Origin: Capillimicrobium sp035565675
GTDB taxonomy: Bacteria > Actinomycetota > Thermoleophilia > Solirubrobacterales > Solirubrobacteraceae
Direction of reading: 5' to 3'
Assembly: GCA_035565675.1 (NCBI GenBank)
Contig: DATMSA010000036.1
Span: 1-64,000 of the forward strand
Length of the DNA stretch: 64,000 nucleotides
Program-made: the position numbers and the translations under genes
Shown here: positions 7,216 to 16,747 of the stretch, piece after piece
Layout: the number at the start of each line of letters is the position of its first letter
Position numbering within the stretch: position 1 is the first letter of the stretch
The notes under the pieces: generated by a model
The model's database searches: none
What the model saw: only the letters and a program-made list of their open reading frames with translations
What the model was told of the DNA's origin: nothing

Positions 7216-7707
7216 TCAGTAGAACAGCCGCTGGTCGACCTCCAGGCCGTTGGCCTCGCAGTGCGCCACGTAGCGGTCGACGAAGTAGAAGACCGTCTCC
7301 TGGTCGACGCGGTTGTCGTTCTCGTCGAAGAAGTCCATCGCGCCGTTGACGACGAAGAGCGTCTTCATCCCGGCCGGGTCGTCGATCATCAGCGTGTGGA
7401 TGGCGCCCGGCGCCTCGTGGACGAACGCGCCCTGGTGGGCGACCCAGTCGTACTCGGCGTACCGCCAGCTGCCCTCGATCACGTAGGCGAAGACCTCGCC
7501 GTGGTGCTGGTGGCGGCCGACGACGCCGGAGGTCGTGATGTGCACGACGAAGGTCCAGCCGCCCCGGGCGATGTCGAAGCGCACCGGCTGCCAGCGCATG
7601 AACGGCAGCTTCTCGGACTGGATCCAGGGGCGGTCGGCCTCGTTGAGGACGAAGTCGTCCAGCCCGAACCGGTTGATCGTCGGGGTCAGGTCGCCGGTGG
7701 GGTTCAC
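7216..7707 (-). CDS. Cupin dioxygenase, 2,4'-dihydroxyacetophenone dioxygenase-like
   Basis: 163 residues forming one cupin barrel. Motif 1 is visible in VVGRHQHHGEVFAYVIEGSW (metal ligands H-x-H-H and E) and motif 2 around GAIHTLMIDDP (third His). The surrounding sequence (NRFGLDDFVLNEADRPWIQ, HEAPGAIHTL) resembles 2,4'-dihydroxyacetophenone dioxygenase, an iron enzyme cleaving an aromatic ketone side chain. The GTG start overlaps the SDR stop (GTGA), so it is the second gene of a two-gene operon facing a PucR regulator. The substrate is inferred. Confidence 0.75.
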   Translation of the reverse strand: MNPTGDLTPTINRFGLDDFVLNEADRPWIQSEKLPFMRWQPVRFDIARGGWTFVVHITTSGVVGRHQHHGEVFAYVIEGSWRYAEYDWVAHQGAFVHEAPGAIHTLMIDDPAGMKTLFVVNGAMDFFDENDNRVDQETVFYFVDRYVAHCEANGLEVDQRLFY

Positions 7708-8507
7708 TGGGCTGCCTCCTCGGGGGTCGGGTTGGGGATGGTGGCCAGCGCGCCGCCGTCGACGGGCCAGCCGACGCCGTTGACGAAGGACGCGTCGTCG
7801 CTGCACAGGAACGTCACCACGGCGGCGACCTCGTCGGCCTGGCCGGTGCGCCCCTGCGACGCCACCTGGCTCATGAAGGCCAGGCCGGCGTCGACGTCGC
7901 CGCCCAGCTCGCCGGCGAGCGAGCGCAGCATCCGCGTGTCGATCATGCCGGGCAGGACCGCGTTGACGCGCACGCCCGACGGGCCCGCCTCGGTCGCCGC
8001 GGTGCGGGTCAGCCCGAGCACCGCGTGCTTGGTGGCGTTGTAGGCGCCGGTCCCGGGCAGGCCGCGCTCGCTGGCCAGCGACCCGGTGTTCACGATCGCG
8101 CCGCTGCCCTGCTCGAGCATGACGGGCAGGACGAAGCGCAGGCCGAGGAAGACGCCGGTGAGGTTCACCGCCATCACCGCGTGGAACGCGTCGATCGGGT
8201 ACTGCGCGATCGGCGCGACCGGGCCCTCGATGCCGGCGTTGTTGAAGAACGCGTCGATGCGGCCGTGCGCGGCGAGCGCCGCGTCGACGTACGCCCGGAC
8301 CTCGTCGGGCTGGGTCACGTCGGCCACCGACGCGGTGACCGCCGTCGCGCCCGTCGCGCGGACGGCCTCCGCGGCGTCCTCGAGGGCCTGCGCGTCGCGG
8401 TCGACGAGGTGCACCCCGGCGCCCGCGCCGGCGAAGCGCAGCGCCGCCGCCCGCCCGATCCCGCCCGCCGCGCCGGTGATCAGCGCGGTGCGTCCTGTGA
8501 GCATCAT
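7704..8507 (-). CDS. Short-chain dehydrogenase/reductase (classical SDR)
   Basis: 267 residues, the standard size. The cofactor loop TGAAGGIGR is at about 10-18, NNAG near 90, and the active-site Ser/Tyr/Lys in NTGSLASERG and AYNATKHAV. An Asp after beta-2 (LVDRD) suggests preference for NAD. An N-terminally longer frame exists, but AAGGA lies 7 bases before the ATG at 8507, which I use. It is coupled to the downstream cupin dioxygenase and probably oxidises or reduces an intermediate of the same aromatic pathway. A 15-bp palindrome lies in its promoter. Confidence 0.88.
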   Translation of the reverse strand: MMLTGRTALITGAAGGIGRAAALRFAGAGAGVHLVDRDAQALEDAAEAVRATGATAVTASVADVTQPDEVRAYVDAALAAHGRIDAFFNNAGIEGPVAPIAQYPIDAFHAVMAVNLTGVFLGLRFVLPVMLEQGSGAIVNTGSLASERGLPGTGAYNATKHAVLGLTRTAATEAGPSGVRVNAVLPGMIDTRMLRSLAGELGGDVDAGLAFMSQVASQGRTGQADEVAAVVTFLCSDDASFVNGVGWPVDGGALATIPNPTPEEAAQ

Positions 8508-8542
8508 GGCGCGATCCTTGCGATGATCCGCGAGCTCGCATA

Positions 8543-8557
8543 TGTGGGATTCCCACA
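8543..8557. promoter_or_regulatory. Perfect 15-bp palindrome in the SDR/PucR divergent promoter
   Basis: TGTGGGA, one central T, then TCCCACA. It sits in the 110-base gap between the SDR start (8507) and the PucR-type regulator start (8618). It is the obvious candidate operator for that regulator and for the SDR-cupin operon. Confidence 0.65.
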
Positions 8558-8617
8558 AGCGGCGGACGAGAGGTGTGGGCTCGCGCCACGTCCGATCGGG
8601 CATCGAAGAGGAGAGCG

Positions 8618-9793
8618 ATGCAGACCGCGACCGTCGACATCATCCGGGACGCCGCCACCGCGCTGGAGGCGTCGCTCGACACGCTGCTCGACGACATCTC
8701 CCGGACCATCGCGGCCGAGGTGCCCGACGTCCTGGACGACGACTCCTACCGGGCCAGCAACCGGGCGAACCTCGCGCTGAAGCTCGCCATCCTGCGCCGG
8801 GGCGACGACCTGACCATCCCCCACGCCCCGCACGACGCGCTGCTCTACGCGCGCGACCTCGCGCGCCGCGGCGCCGACCTCTCGGTGCTCCTGCGCGCCT
8901 ACGACCTCGGCCACCGGCTCTTCTGGAGCGAGTGGACGCGCGAGTGCGCCGCCCGCACCACCGACCCCGCGGTGCTCAACGAGCTGTACGACGTCTCCGC
9001 GCGGTTCCTCTTCGGCTACTTCGACGCCGTGCCGGCGGCGGTGACCGACGCCTACCGCGACGAGCTGACCCGGCGCACCGACACCGGCGAGGCGCGCCGC
9101 GCGGAGGCGGTGTGCGGCGTGCTCGCGGGGCTGGTGGGCGACGTGCGGCCCATCGAGCGCGAGCTCGGCTATCCCCTGGCCGACGCGCCGCACGTCGCGC
9201 TGATCTGCGACGACACCGCGGCCGCGGCGCGCACGGCCGTGCTGCGCACCGGGCGCGCCGTCGCCTCCCCCACGCTGGTCGTGCGCGCGGAATCCCAGGC
9301 GCTGTGGGCCTGGTTCGCCACCGGCGACCTGGCCGCGGTCGAACGCGCGCTCGCCGGCCACGAGCCGCTCCAGGGCGCCACGCTCGCCCTCGGCGAGGCC
9401 GGACGCGGCGTCGACGGCTTCTGCGAGAGCCACCGCGAGGCGCAGCTCGCGCTGCGCCACGGTCGCGGCGCGCAGCGCCTGGTGCGCTACCGCGACCTGG
9501 GCGCGGCCTCGCTCCTGGCCGGCGATCCGCGCCGCGCGGCCCGCTTCGCCGAGCGCGAGCTCGGGGCCCTGGCGGCGCCGGACGACGCCACCGGCCGCAT
9601 CCGCGCGACCGTGCGCGTCTACCTCCAGGAGAACGGCAGCCAGGCGGCGACCGCCCGGCGGCTCGGCGTGCACGTCAACACCGTCGCGTACCGCCTGCGG
9701 CGCGCCGAGCAGCTGCTGGGACGCCCCGTGGCCGACCGGCGGTTCGACCTCGAGGCGGCCCTGCTGCTGCACGCCCGCGAGCACGATCGCTGA
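8618..9793 (+). CDS. PucR/CdaR-type transcriptional regulator
   Basis: 391 residues. The C-terminus carries the PucR helix-turn-helix: VRVYLQENGSQAATARRLGV, then HVNTVAYRLRRAEQLLG at about 335-375. The N-terminal half (about 1-170) is an all-helical sensor domain seen in many actinobacterial members, and the middle resembles the GGDEF-like CdaR domain. The ATG at 8618 follows a GAAGAGGAGA ribosome site. It is divergent from the SDR-cupin operon, with a perfect palindrome between, so it likely regulates that operon in response to the aromatic substrate or a product. The ligand is unknown. Confidence 0.85.
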   Translation: MQTATVDIIRDAATALEASLDTLLDDISRTIAAEVPDVLDDDSYRASNRANLALKLAILRRGDDLTIPHAPHDALLYARDLARRGADLSVLLRAYDLGHRLFWSEWTRECAARTTDPAVLNELYDVSARFLFGYFDAVPAAVTDAYRDELTRRTDTGEARRAEAVCGVLAGLVGDVRPIERELGYPLADAPHVALICDDTAAAARTAVLRTGRAVASPTLVVRAESQALWAWFATGDLAAVERALAGHEPLQGATLALGEAGRGVDGFCESHREAQLALRHGRGAQRLVRYRDLGAASLLAGDPRRAARFAERELGALAAPDDATGRIRATVRVYLQENGSQAATARRLGVHVNTVAYRLRRAEQLLGRPVADRRFDLEAALLLHAREHDR

Positions 9794-9880
9794 GGCCGGG
9801 ACTTGCCGCCGCCCGGCGAACCGCAGATAGTCCGTCGTGCAATGGACGCGCTCGCGGCGGCCGCAGAGGTCTAGTCCCCG

Positions 9881-10552
9881 GTGCAGGAGGCGATCGGGCA
9901 GGTCCTGTCGTTCGCGGTCGTCGTGGCGATCAGCCCGATCCCGATCGTCGGCGTCGTGCTGATGCTCGGGACGCCGCGGGCGCGGTCCAACGGGCCGGCG
10001 TTCCTGGCCGGATGGCTCGTCGGCCTGGCCGTGGTCGGCGTGGTGGTGCTGCTCGTGGCCAAGGGCGCGGGCGCCGACGACGACGGCGGCGCGTCCAGCG
10101 GGGTCGGCTGGCTGAAGGTCGCCCTCGGCGCCGTGCTGATCGCGCTCGCCGTCCGGCGATGGCGCACGCGCCCCCGCGGCGATGGCGAGCCCGAGCTCCC
10201 CGCGTGGATGCGTGCCGTCGACGAGTTCACGGCGTCCCGGGCGGCGGCGATGGGCGTCGCGCTGTCGGCGGTGAACCCGAAGAACCTGATCATGACCGTG
10301 GGCGCCTCGGTGGCGATCGTGCAGACGGGCGCGTCGGCCGCGAGCCGGTTCGTCGCCCTTGCGGTGTTCGTCGCCATCGGCACGGTCGGCGTCGCCGCTC
10401 CGCTCGTCATGTTCTTCGTCAGCGGCGAGCGCGCGGCGCGGGCGCTCGAGGGGACGAAGACCTGGCTGGCGGCCCACAGCAGCGCGGTGATGGCGGTGGT
10501 GCTGCTCGTCATCGGCGCCAAGCTGCTGGGCGACGGGATCTCCATCGTGTGA
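9881..10552 (+). CDS. GAP-family membrane protein (Sap/LysE-like)
   Basis: 223 residues with about six hydrophobic segments. The opening AISPIPIVGVVLMLGTPRAR and the SAVNPKNLIMTVGA motif match the GAP/Sap family, known from the mycobacterial sulfolipid-addressing protein and related in layout to LysE exporters. It is presumably an inner-membrane transporter of lipid-linked or small polar molecules; the substrate is unknown. The start is a GTG without a strong ribosome site. It ends 33 bases before a convergent gene. Confidence 0.8.
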   Translation: MQEAIGQVLSFAVVVAISPIPIVGVVLMLGTPRARSNGPAFLAGWLVGLAVVGVVVLLVAKGAGADDDGGASSGVGWLKVALGAVLIALAVRRWRTRPRGDGEPELPAWMRAVDEFTASRAAAMGVALSAVNPKNLIMTVGASVAIVQTGASAASRFVALAVFVAIGTVGVAAPLVMFFVSGERAARALEGTKTWLAAHSSAVMAVVLLVIGAKLLGDGISIV

Positions 10553-10584
10553 CTCGCGGTCGGCGGCGCCGGCGCGCCCGGGTC

Positions 10585-11175
10585 CTACGACGATCTGAGC
10601 TGACGCAGCAGCCGTCGCCCTCCGAGCACCGCCGCGCCGGCGACGGCCACCCACGGGCCGGCGACGATCACCGGGTCGAGCAGGTGGTGGCGGCGGTCGG
10701 AGCGGCCGCTGCGCGCGGTCCCACGCGCGGACAGCTCCGCGCGCACGCCGGTCTGGGTCACCGGGTTGTCGGGGTGCGGCGACGCGAGCGAGCGCACGTG
10801 GCTGCCCCAGGCGTCGATGCGGTCGCCCGCCATCAGGAGGAGCCAGTGGGCGAGCCGGGCCTCGCTGAACCGGCGATAGGCCAGGCGGCGAACGGCCCCG
10901 GAGGCGCCGTGCAGCGGTTGGGCGGTGCCGAACACCGGCGTGACGAACGCGTGCTCGACGGAGCGTTCGCGGCCCTCGCCGCCCGGCTGGCGCTCGGGGA
11001 AGCGCCAGTGCGCTCCGGTGCGCTCGGGGGCGTGCTGCAGCTTGGGATGCGACGGGCGATCGGCGGGGTCCAGGTCCACGCCCCAGCCGGGGATGCGGGC
11101 CCGCAGCTGCTCCGGGGTCTCGCGCATCCGCGGCGCGTCGGGCACGTAGGCGATCGGCAGATCGTGATCGGGCAT
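10585..11175 (-). CDS. Hypothetical protein with a C-terminal membrane anchor
   Basis: 196 residues. The long N-terminal part is polar and proline-rich (YVPDAPRMRETPEQLRARIP), the middle has a Trp-rich helix (ARLAHWLLLMAGDRIDAWGS) and the end has one hydrophobic segment (DPVIVAGPWVAVAGAAVLGG) followed by basic residues, so it is probably tail-anchored. The ATG at 11175 lies 11 bases after the stop of the zinc alcohol dehydrogenase, so the two form an operon. Proteins of this pattern often accompany formaldehyde-dehydrogenase-like genes, but I know of no tested function. Confidence 0.7.
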   Translation of the reverse strand: MPDHDLPIAYVPDAPRMRETPEQLRARIPGWGVDLDPADRPSHPKLQHAPERTGAHWRFPERQPGGEGRERSVEHAFVTPVFGTAQPLHGASGAVRRLAYRRFSEARLAHWLLLMAGDRIDAWGSHVRSLASPHPDNPVTQTGVRAELSARGTARSGRSDRRHHLLDPVIVAGPWVAVAGAAVLGGRRLLRQLRSS

Positions 11176-11186
11176 GGTCGGCTCCT

Positions 11187-12335
11187 CTACGACGCGGTGG
11201 GCAGGATCAGCGGCTTGATGCAGCCGTCGAGCTTGGCCGAGAAGACGTGGTAGGCGTCGGCGATCCCCTCCAGCGGGAATCGGTGGGTCACCATCTCGCG
11301 CGGGGTGAGGTGGCCGTTGCGGACGTGCTCGAACATCCGCGGCCACTGGCGCTTCACCGGCGTCTGGTTCATCCGCAGCGTCAGCCCCTTGTTCAGCGCG
11401 TCGCCGAACTTCACGGCGTTGGGGACCGGCCCGTAGGCGCCGATCACCGCGACGGTCCCGCCCTTGCGCACGCCGTCGATCGCCCAGTTGAGCGCGACCG
11501 GCGAGCCGCCCTGCAGCTTCAGCTTGGCCCCCGCGACGTGCATGAGGCAGTTGCCGTCCGCCTCGGCGCCGACCGCCTCGATGACCACGTCCGCGCCGAG
11601 GTGGTCGGTCTGCCGCTTGAGCTCGACCACGATGTCGTCGTGCTCGTCGTAGTCGAGCGTCTCGGCGTGCGCCATCGCGCGCGCCTTCTCCAGCCGCTCG
11701 GCGAGGTGGTCGACGACGATGACCCGGCCGGCGCCCATCAGCCACGCGGACTGCGCGGCGATCAGGCCGACCGGCCCGGCGCCCAGCACGACGACGGTGT
11801 CGCCCTCGGCGATCTCGCCGAGCTGCGCGCCGAAGTAGCCCGTCGCGGCGGCGTCCGTGAGCAGCACCGCGTCCTCGTCGTGCATCCACTCGGGGATCTT
11901 CACGGGCCCGACGTCGGCGAACGGCACGCGCACGTACTCCGCCTGCCCGCCGTCGTAGCCGCCGGTGGTGTGCGAGTAGCCGTAGATGCCGCCGACCGCG
12001 GTGGCGTTGGCGTTCACGTTGTGGCAGTTGCTGTACAGGCCCCGGGCGCAGAACCAGCAGCTTCCGCAGAAGATGTTGAACGGCACCATCACGCGGTCGC
12101 CGACCTGGAGGCTCTGCACCGACGGCCCGACCTCGTCGACGACGCCGATGAACTCGTGCCCGAACGTATGGCCGATCCGGGTGTCGGGCATCATCCCGTG
12201 GTAGAGGTGCAGATCGGAGCCGCAGATCGCGGCGAGCTGCACCCGGACGATCGCGTCGTTCGGATGCTCGATCCGGGGTGGGTCCTTCTCCTCGACCCGC
12301 AGCTTGTACGGGCCGCGGTACGTCATCGCGCGCAT
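11187..12335 (-). CDS. Zinc-dependent alcohol dehydrogenase, formaldehyde-dehydrogenase-like
   Basis: 382 residues. Catalytic zinc ligands are seen in AICGSDLHLYHG and GHEFIGVV. The structural zinc site is the four-Cys lobe FCGSCWFCARGLYSNC. The Rossmann motif GAGPVGL is near residue 185, followed by an acidic residue (VVDHLAERLEKA) that favours NAD. Overall pattern matches the glutathione-independent formaldehyde dehydrogenase-like MDR group. The start is set by GGAG before ATG at 12335; the longer frame overlaps the divergent amidase. It precedes the tail-anchored hypothetical in one operon. Confidence 0.9.
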   Translation of the reverse strand: MRAMTYRGPYKLRVEEKDPPRIEHPNDAIVRVQLAAICGSDLHLYHGMMPDTRIGHTFGHEFIGVVDEVGPSVQSLQVGDRVMVPFNIFCGSCWFCARGLYSNCHNVNANATAVGGIYGYSHTTGGYDGGQAEYVRVPFADVGPVKIPEWMHDEDAVLLTDAAATGYFGAQLGEIAEGDTVVVLGAGPVGLIAAQSAWLMGAGRVIVVDHLAERLEKARAMAHAETLDYDEHDDIVVELKRQTDHLGADVVIEAVGAEADGNCLMHVAGAKLKLQGGSPVALNWAIDGVRKGGTVAVIGAYGPVPNAVKFGDALNKGLTLRMNQTPVKRQWPRMFEHVRNGHLTPREMVTHRFPLEGIADAYHVFSAKLDGCIKPLILPTAS

Positions 12336-12416
12336 GGGGGCTCCAGAGGCTGAGGGGCGAGCTTGCGGCTTCCCGGCCGCCGACGGGCGAAACCTGTCTC
12401 CGATAGAAAGCCGGGC

Positions 12417-13873
12417 ATGCTCTGGCGATCGGCGACGGATCTCGTGGACCTGCTGCGCACCGGCGAGGTCGGTGCGGTCGAGCTGCTCGACCTGCATCTG
12501 GAGCGCGTCGCGGCGGTGAACCCGGGCCTGAACGCGATCGTGGCGTTCGACGAGGAGGGCGCGCGAGCGCAGGCGAAGCGGGTCGACGAGCTGCGCGCCC
12601 GCGGCGAGGACCCCGGCCCGCTCGGCGGCCTGCCGATGACGATCAAGGACGTCTACGAGGTCGTCGGGATGCCGGCCACGTGCGGGTTCCCGCATCTCGC
12701 CGACCACCACCCGACGCAGGACGCCGACGTCGCCGTGCGCCTGCGCGAGGCCGGCGCGGTGATCTTCGGCAAGACGAACGTGCCGAGGGCGCGGCCGACC
12801 ACCAGAGCTACAACGCCGTGTACGGCGTCACGCGCAACCCGTGGCACCCGGACCGCTCCGCCGGCGGGTCGTCGGGCGGGTCGGCCGTGGCGGTCGCCGC
12901 CGGGATGACCCCGTTGGAGGTCGGCAGCGACGTGGGCGGCTCGATCCGCTGCCCGGCGCACTTCTGCGGCGTCTGGGGGCACAAGCCCAGCTACGGCGTC
13001 GTGTCGCTGCGCGGCCACATCCCGCCGGCCCCCGAGTCGTACGGCCCGATCGAGATGGCCGTCGGGGGGCCGCTCGCGCGGGACGCCCGCGACCTCGCGC
13101 TGGGCATGGACGTCATCGCCGGCCCTGACGCCCTCGACCGCAAGGGCAAGCGCTGGGCGCTCCCCCAGCCGCGCCACGATCGCCTCGAGGACTTCCGGGT
13201 CGCGGTGCTGCTGGAGGCCGACGGCGCGCCGGTCGACGGCGCGTACCGCCGAGCGCTGGAGGCGTTCGTCGACGAGCTGCGCGGCGCCGGCGCCCGCGTG
13301 ACGACGCTGGCGCAGCCGCCCGTCGACACCGAGCACGCGCTCGACGTCTACTTCGACATCCTCTTCGGCACGTTCGGCGGCGGCGCGCCCGAGCCGATCT
13401 ACGAGGCGTTCCGCGCCCTGGCCCCGGACGCGAGCCCGGACGACCGCACGTTCGCGGCGCGCATGGGCCGCGGCGCGCGCATGACCGCCCGCGACTGGCT
13501 CGGCCGCCTCGACGACCGCGTCCGCCTGCAGGCGCGGTGGGAGGCGTTCTTCCGCGACGTCGACATCCTCCTGTGCCCGGTCATGTCGACCGTGGCGTTC
13601 CCGCACGACCACACCGGCGTCGACCACACCGCCCAGCTGCACCGGACCGTCGAGATCGACGGCGAGCCGGCGCCGTATCTGGCCAACCTCTGCTGGCCCG
13701 GGCTGATCACCGTGGCCAACCTGCCGTCCACGGCGATCCCGACGCGCCAGATGGTCGACGGGCTGCCCGCGGGCATCCAGGCCGTGAGCGCCTACCTCGA
13801 GGACCGCACGACGATGCGGTTCGCGACGCTCGTCCAGGAGCGCCTGGGCGGCTTCGTGGCGCCTCCGGTCTGA
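12417..13873 (+). pseudogene. Amidase (amidase signature family) broken by one frameshift
   Basis: The first frame runs from ATG 12417 and carries the catalytic Lys (K77 in GLPMTIKDVYE). The second frame carries the loop AGGSSGGSAVAVAAG and the nucleophile region SDVGGSIRCPAHFCG. They join at about 12786 if one G is restored, giving GKTNVP-EGAADHQSYNAVYG, the expected family sequence. All three Ser-Ser-Lys triad segments are otherwise intact, and together they give a normal amidase of about 485 residues. It is either a recent inactivation or a sequencing error. It would hydrolyse amides to acids in the cytoplasm. It lies between the divergent alcohol dehydrogenase and a convergent LAL regulator. 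Confidence 0.85.
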
Positions 13874-13876
13874 CGG

Positions 13877-16630
13877 TCAGTCCAGCGCGTCCAGCGCCTG
13901 CTTCAGCTCCGCGCGCGAGCCGATCCCGAGCTTCTGGAACACCTTGCGCAGGTGGTACTCGACCGTGCGCGCGCTGATGAACAGCCGGCCGCCGATCTCC
14001 CGGTTGGTGAGGCCCTCGCGCGCGAGCCGGGCGATGTTGCGCTCCTGGTCGGTCAGCACGTCCAGCGACTCCGGCGTGCGCGCACGCAGCGTCTCCCCCG
14101 TCGCCGCGAGCTCCCGCGCCGCCCGCTCGGCGAACGCGTGGTAGCCGCACGCCGACAGCACCTCATGGGCCGGACGCAGCTGCGCGCGGGCGTCGACGCG
14201 CCGCTGGCCGCGACGCAGCAGCTCGCCGTAGAGCAGCTGCGATCGCGCGACGAGCATCGGCACGGGCACGCGTCCGAACAGCTCGATCGCCCTGAGGTAG
14301 CGGACCTCGGCGGCGTCGGCGTCGGCGAGCTGGGCTTCGGCGAGGGCGAGCATCGCCTGGGCCCAGTCGTTGTCGCCGACGGGCTCCGTGACCTCCCGCA
14401 ATCGCTGCAGCGCCTCCTGCGCCGTCGCCGCCTCGCCGGTGCGCGTCGCGGCCTCCACGACCTCCAGCAGCGCGCGCATCGCGTGGTAGAGCTCGGCCGT
14501 GTGCGGCAGCTCGCGCCGCGCCGCCTCCAGCGCCTCGGCGTACCGCCCGAGCCCGTTGTAGAGCACCGCCTCGGCCAGGTTCGCGGCACTGAGCGCGTAG
14601 CCCTCGTGACGGGCGTGCCCGTCGGCGCGGACCTCGCGGGCCCAGTGCGCGACCTCGTCGGCCTGGCCGCGGTAGGCGGCCAGGAACAGCCGGCCCGCCT
14701 TGGGCAGCGGCTGTCCGGTGACGCTGAGGATCGCGTCGATCTCGTCGCACGCCGCCTCGCCGGCGTCGAGCTCGCCGTCGAACACGTGCACGACCATGAG
14801 CTGGCTCAGGGCGCTGGAGAGCACGGTCAGAGCGCCGCTCTCGTGCGCGAGCTCCACCTGGCGGCGGGCGAGCGTGCGCATGGCGTCCGCGTCCCACAGA
14901 TCCTGGGCGGCGCGCGCGCCGAACCACATCCACGAGACCTCGAGCGCATCCAGCGGCTGCTCGGCGAACGCGCGCCACGCGCGCCTCAGGGTGGGCAGCG
15001 CCGCGGCCTGCCCCTCGGCGACCAGGAGCGCCTGGCCGCGCAGGATCAGGTCGAGCGCCCGGTCGGAGGCGTCCCGGGCGGTCGCGTCGAGGATCGCCGT
15101 CGCCACCGCCGCCGCAGATCCCGACTCGTCCAGCCGACCCGCGTTGATCGCCGCCGAGAGCGCGAGCAGGTACGTGTCGCGTGCCAGGGCCGGATCGAGC
15201 GGCTCCAGCGCCTGGGCGGCGGCGAGCAGGTCGCGGACCGCGCCGGCGTCGCGGTGCAGGGTGTAGTCGGCGCGCGCCCGTAGGCGGGCGACCAGCGCCT
15301 CCTGCAGCGCGGTGAGCGGGTGGTCGCGCGCGGAGTCGAGCAGGCGCAGCGCCGCCTCCGACGCGCCCGCGTCATGCTTGGCTTCGGCCGCGGCCAGCAG
15401 CCGCCGCGCGCGCTGCGCCGGGTCGGGCGACAGCTCGGCGGCGCGCTCCAGGAAGGCCGCCGCCGCGGCGATCCCCCCGCGGGTGCGCGCGCGAGCCGCG
15501 GAGCGCTCCAGGTCGTCGGCGATCTCCTCGTCGGGCCACAGCGTCGCGCTCGCTCGGTGCCACGCGCGGCGGTCGGGGTCGCGCTCGACGTCGGTCGCCG
15601 CCGCCAGGGCGGCGTGGACGGCGCGGCGGTCGTCGGGCGTCGCGGCGCCGTACGCCGCGGAGCGCATCAGGGGGTGGCGGAACGCCACGCGCGCGCCGAC
15701 GACGAGCGCGCCGGCCTGCTGCGCGGCACCGAGCGCGCCGGCGTCCAGGCCGAGCGCCTCCGACGCGCGCCACAGCAACGCCGGGTCGCCGGTCGGGTCG
15801 GCGGCCGCCAGCAGCAGCAGCATGCGCGTCGGCGTGGGCAACGGCGCGAAGCGTGCGGCCAGGCTCTGCTCGATGCGGCTCTCCAACGGCGTCGACCGGG
15901 CGAGCGCGAAGCCGCCGGCGAGCCCGGCCGCGCTGAGCGCTCGCGGCAGCTCCTGCAGCGCGAGCGGGTTGCCGCGCGACTCGGCGATCAGCTGATCGCG
16001 CACGCGCGCGTCGATCGTCCCTGGCAGCGCGACGCGCAGCAGCTCGCGGGCGTCGGCGTCCCCGAGCCCGGCGATCGCGAGCTGCGGGAGGTCGGCGAAC
16101 GGCTCCTCCACCACGCGCATCGCCATGGCGATCGCGACGCCCTCGTCGTTCAGGCGGCGGGCCACGAACGCGACGGCGCGGGCCGACACCTCATCCAGCC
16201 ACTGCGCGTCGTCGATGACGCACAGCAGCGCGCGCTCGGAGGCGGTCTGGCCGAGCAGCCCCAGCACGGCGACGCCGACGAGGAACGGATTGGGCTGGTC
16301 GGCATCGCGCAGGCCGAACGCGGCCTCGAGCGCCTCGCGCTGCGGCGCGGGCAGTCGCGCGGCCGCGGCCATCATCGGCGTGCACAGCAGCTGCAGGCCC
16401 GCGTAGGGCAGCTCCACCTCGGCCTCGGAGGCCGTCATGCGCGCGACCTGCACCCGAGCGGAGACGCGGTCGACGAGGCCGTCCAGCAGCGCCGTCTTCC
16501 CCACCCCGGCCTCGCCCGAGACGACCAGCGTGCCGCTGCGCGACGATCGAGCGCGGGCGACCAGCGCGTCGAGCTCCCCCAGCTCGCGTTCGCGGCCGCG
16601 CAACCCCGGGGTGCCGCCGGCGATCGCCAC
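13877..16630 (-). CDS. Large ATP-binding LuxR-family (LAL) regulator
   Basis: 917 residues. The N-terminus has a STAND/AAA-type NTPase with Walker A GEAGVGKTALL (about 39-49) and Walker B ALLCVIDDAQWLDE. The middle is a long helical repeat region of TPR type. The C-terminus is a LuxR helix-turn-helix, LTDQERNIARLAREGLTNRE then ISARTVEYHLRKVFQKLGI. LAL proteins integrate a ligand and ATP to activate nearby operons. It is divergent from the alpha/beta hydrolase operon starting at 16748, with a gap of 117 bases, so that operon is the likely target. The stop lies 3 bases from the amidase stop. Confidence 0.92.
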   Translation of the reverse strand: MAIAGGTPGLRGRERELGELDALVARARSSRSGTLVVSGEAGVGKTALLDGLVDRVSARVQVARMTASEAEVELPYAGLQLLCTPMMAAAARLPAPQREALEAAFGLRDADQPNPFLVGVAVLGLLGQTASERALLCVIDDAQWLDEVSARAVAFVARRLNDEGVAIAMAMRVVEEPFADLPQLAIAGLGDADARELLRVALPGTIDARVRDQLIAESRGNPLALQELPRALSAAGLAGGFALARSTPLESRIEQSLAARFAPLPTPTRMLLLLAAADPTGDPALLWRASEALGLDAGALGAAQQAGALVVGARVAFRHPLMRSAAYGAATPDDRRAVHAALAAATDVERDPDRRAWHRASATLWPDEEIADDLERSAARARTRGGIAAAAAFLERAAELSPDPAQRARRLLAAAEAKHDAGASEAALRLLDSARDHPLTALQEALVARLRARADYTLHRDAGAVRDLLAAAQALEPLDPALARDTYLLALSAAINAGRLDESGSAAAVATAILDATARDASDRALDLILRGQALLVAEGQAAALPTLRRAWRAFAEQPLDALEVSWMWFGARAAQDLWDADAMRTLARRQVELAHESGALTVLSSALSQLMVVHVFDGELDAGEAACDEIDAILSVTGQPLPKAGRLFLAAYRGQADEVAHWAREVRADGHARHEGYALSAANLAEAVLYNGLGRYAEALEAARRELPHTAELYHAMRALLEVVEAATRTGEAATAQEALQRLREVTEPVGDNDWAQAMLALAEAQLADADAAEVRYLRAIELFGRVPVPMLVARSQLLYGELLRRGQRRVDARAQLRPAHEVLSACGYHAFAERAARELAATGETLRARTPESLDVLTDQERNIARLAREGLTNREIGGRLFISARTVEYHLRKVFQKLGIGSRAELKQALDALD

Positions 16631-16747
16631 GGGCCGACTCTACCGGCGACGCCCGGGGGCGCACTGGGGACGAGCCCAGGGCTCGTCACGGATTCGACGC
16701 GGTGCACCCGGTGGGACCGTGGAGATCCCCAACGAGAAGGAGCCACC

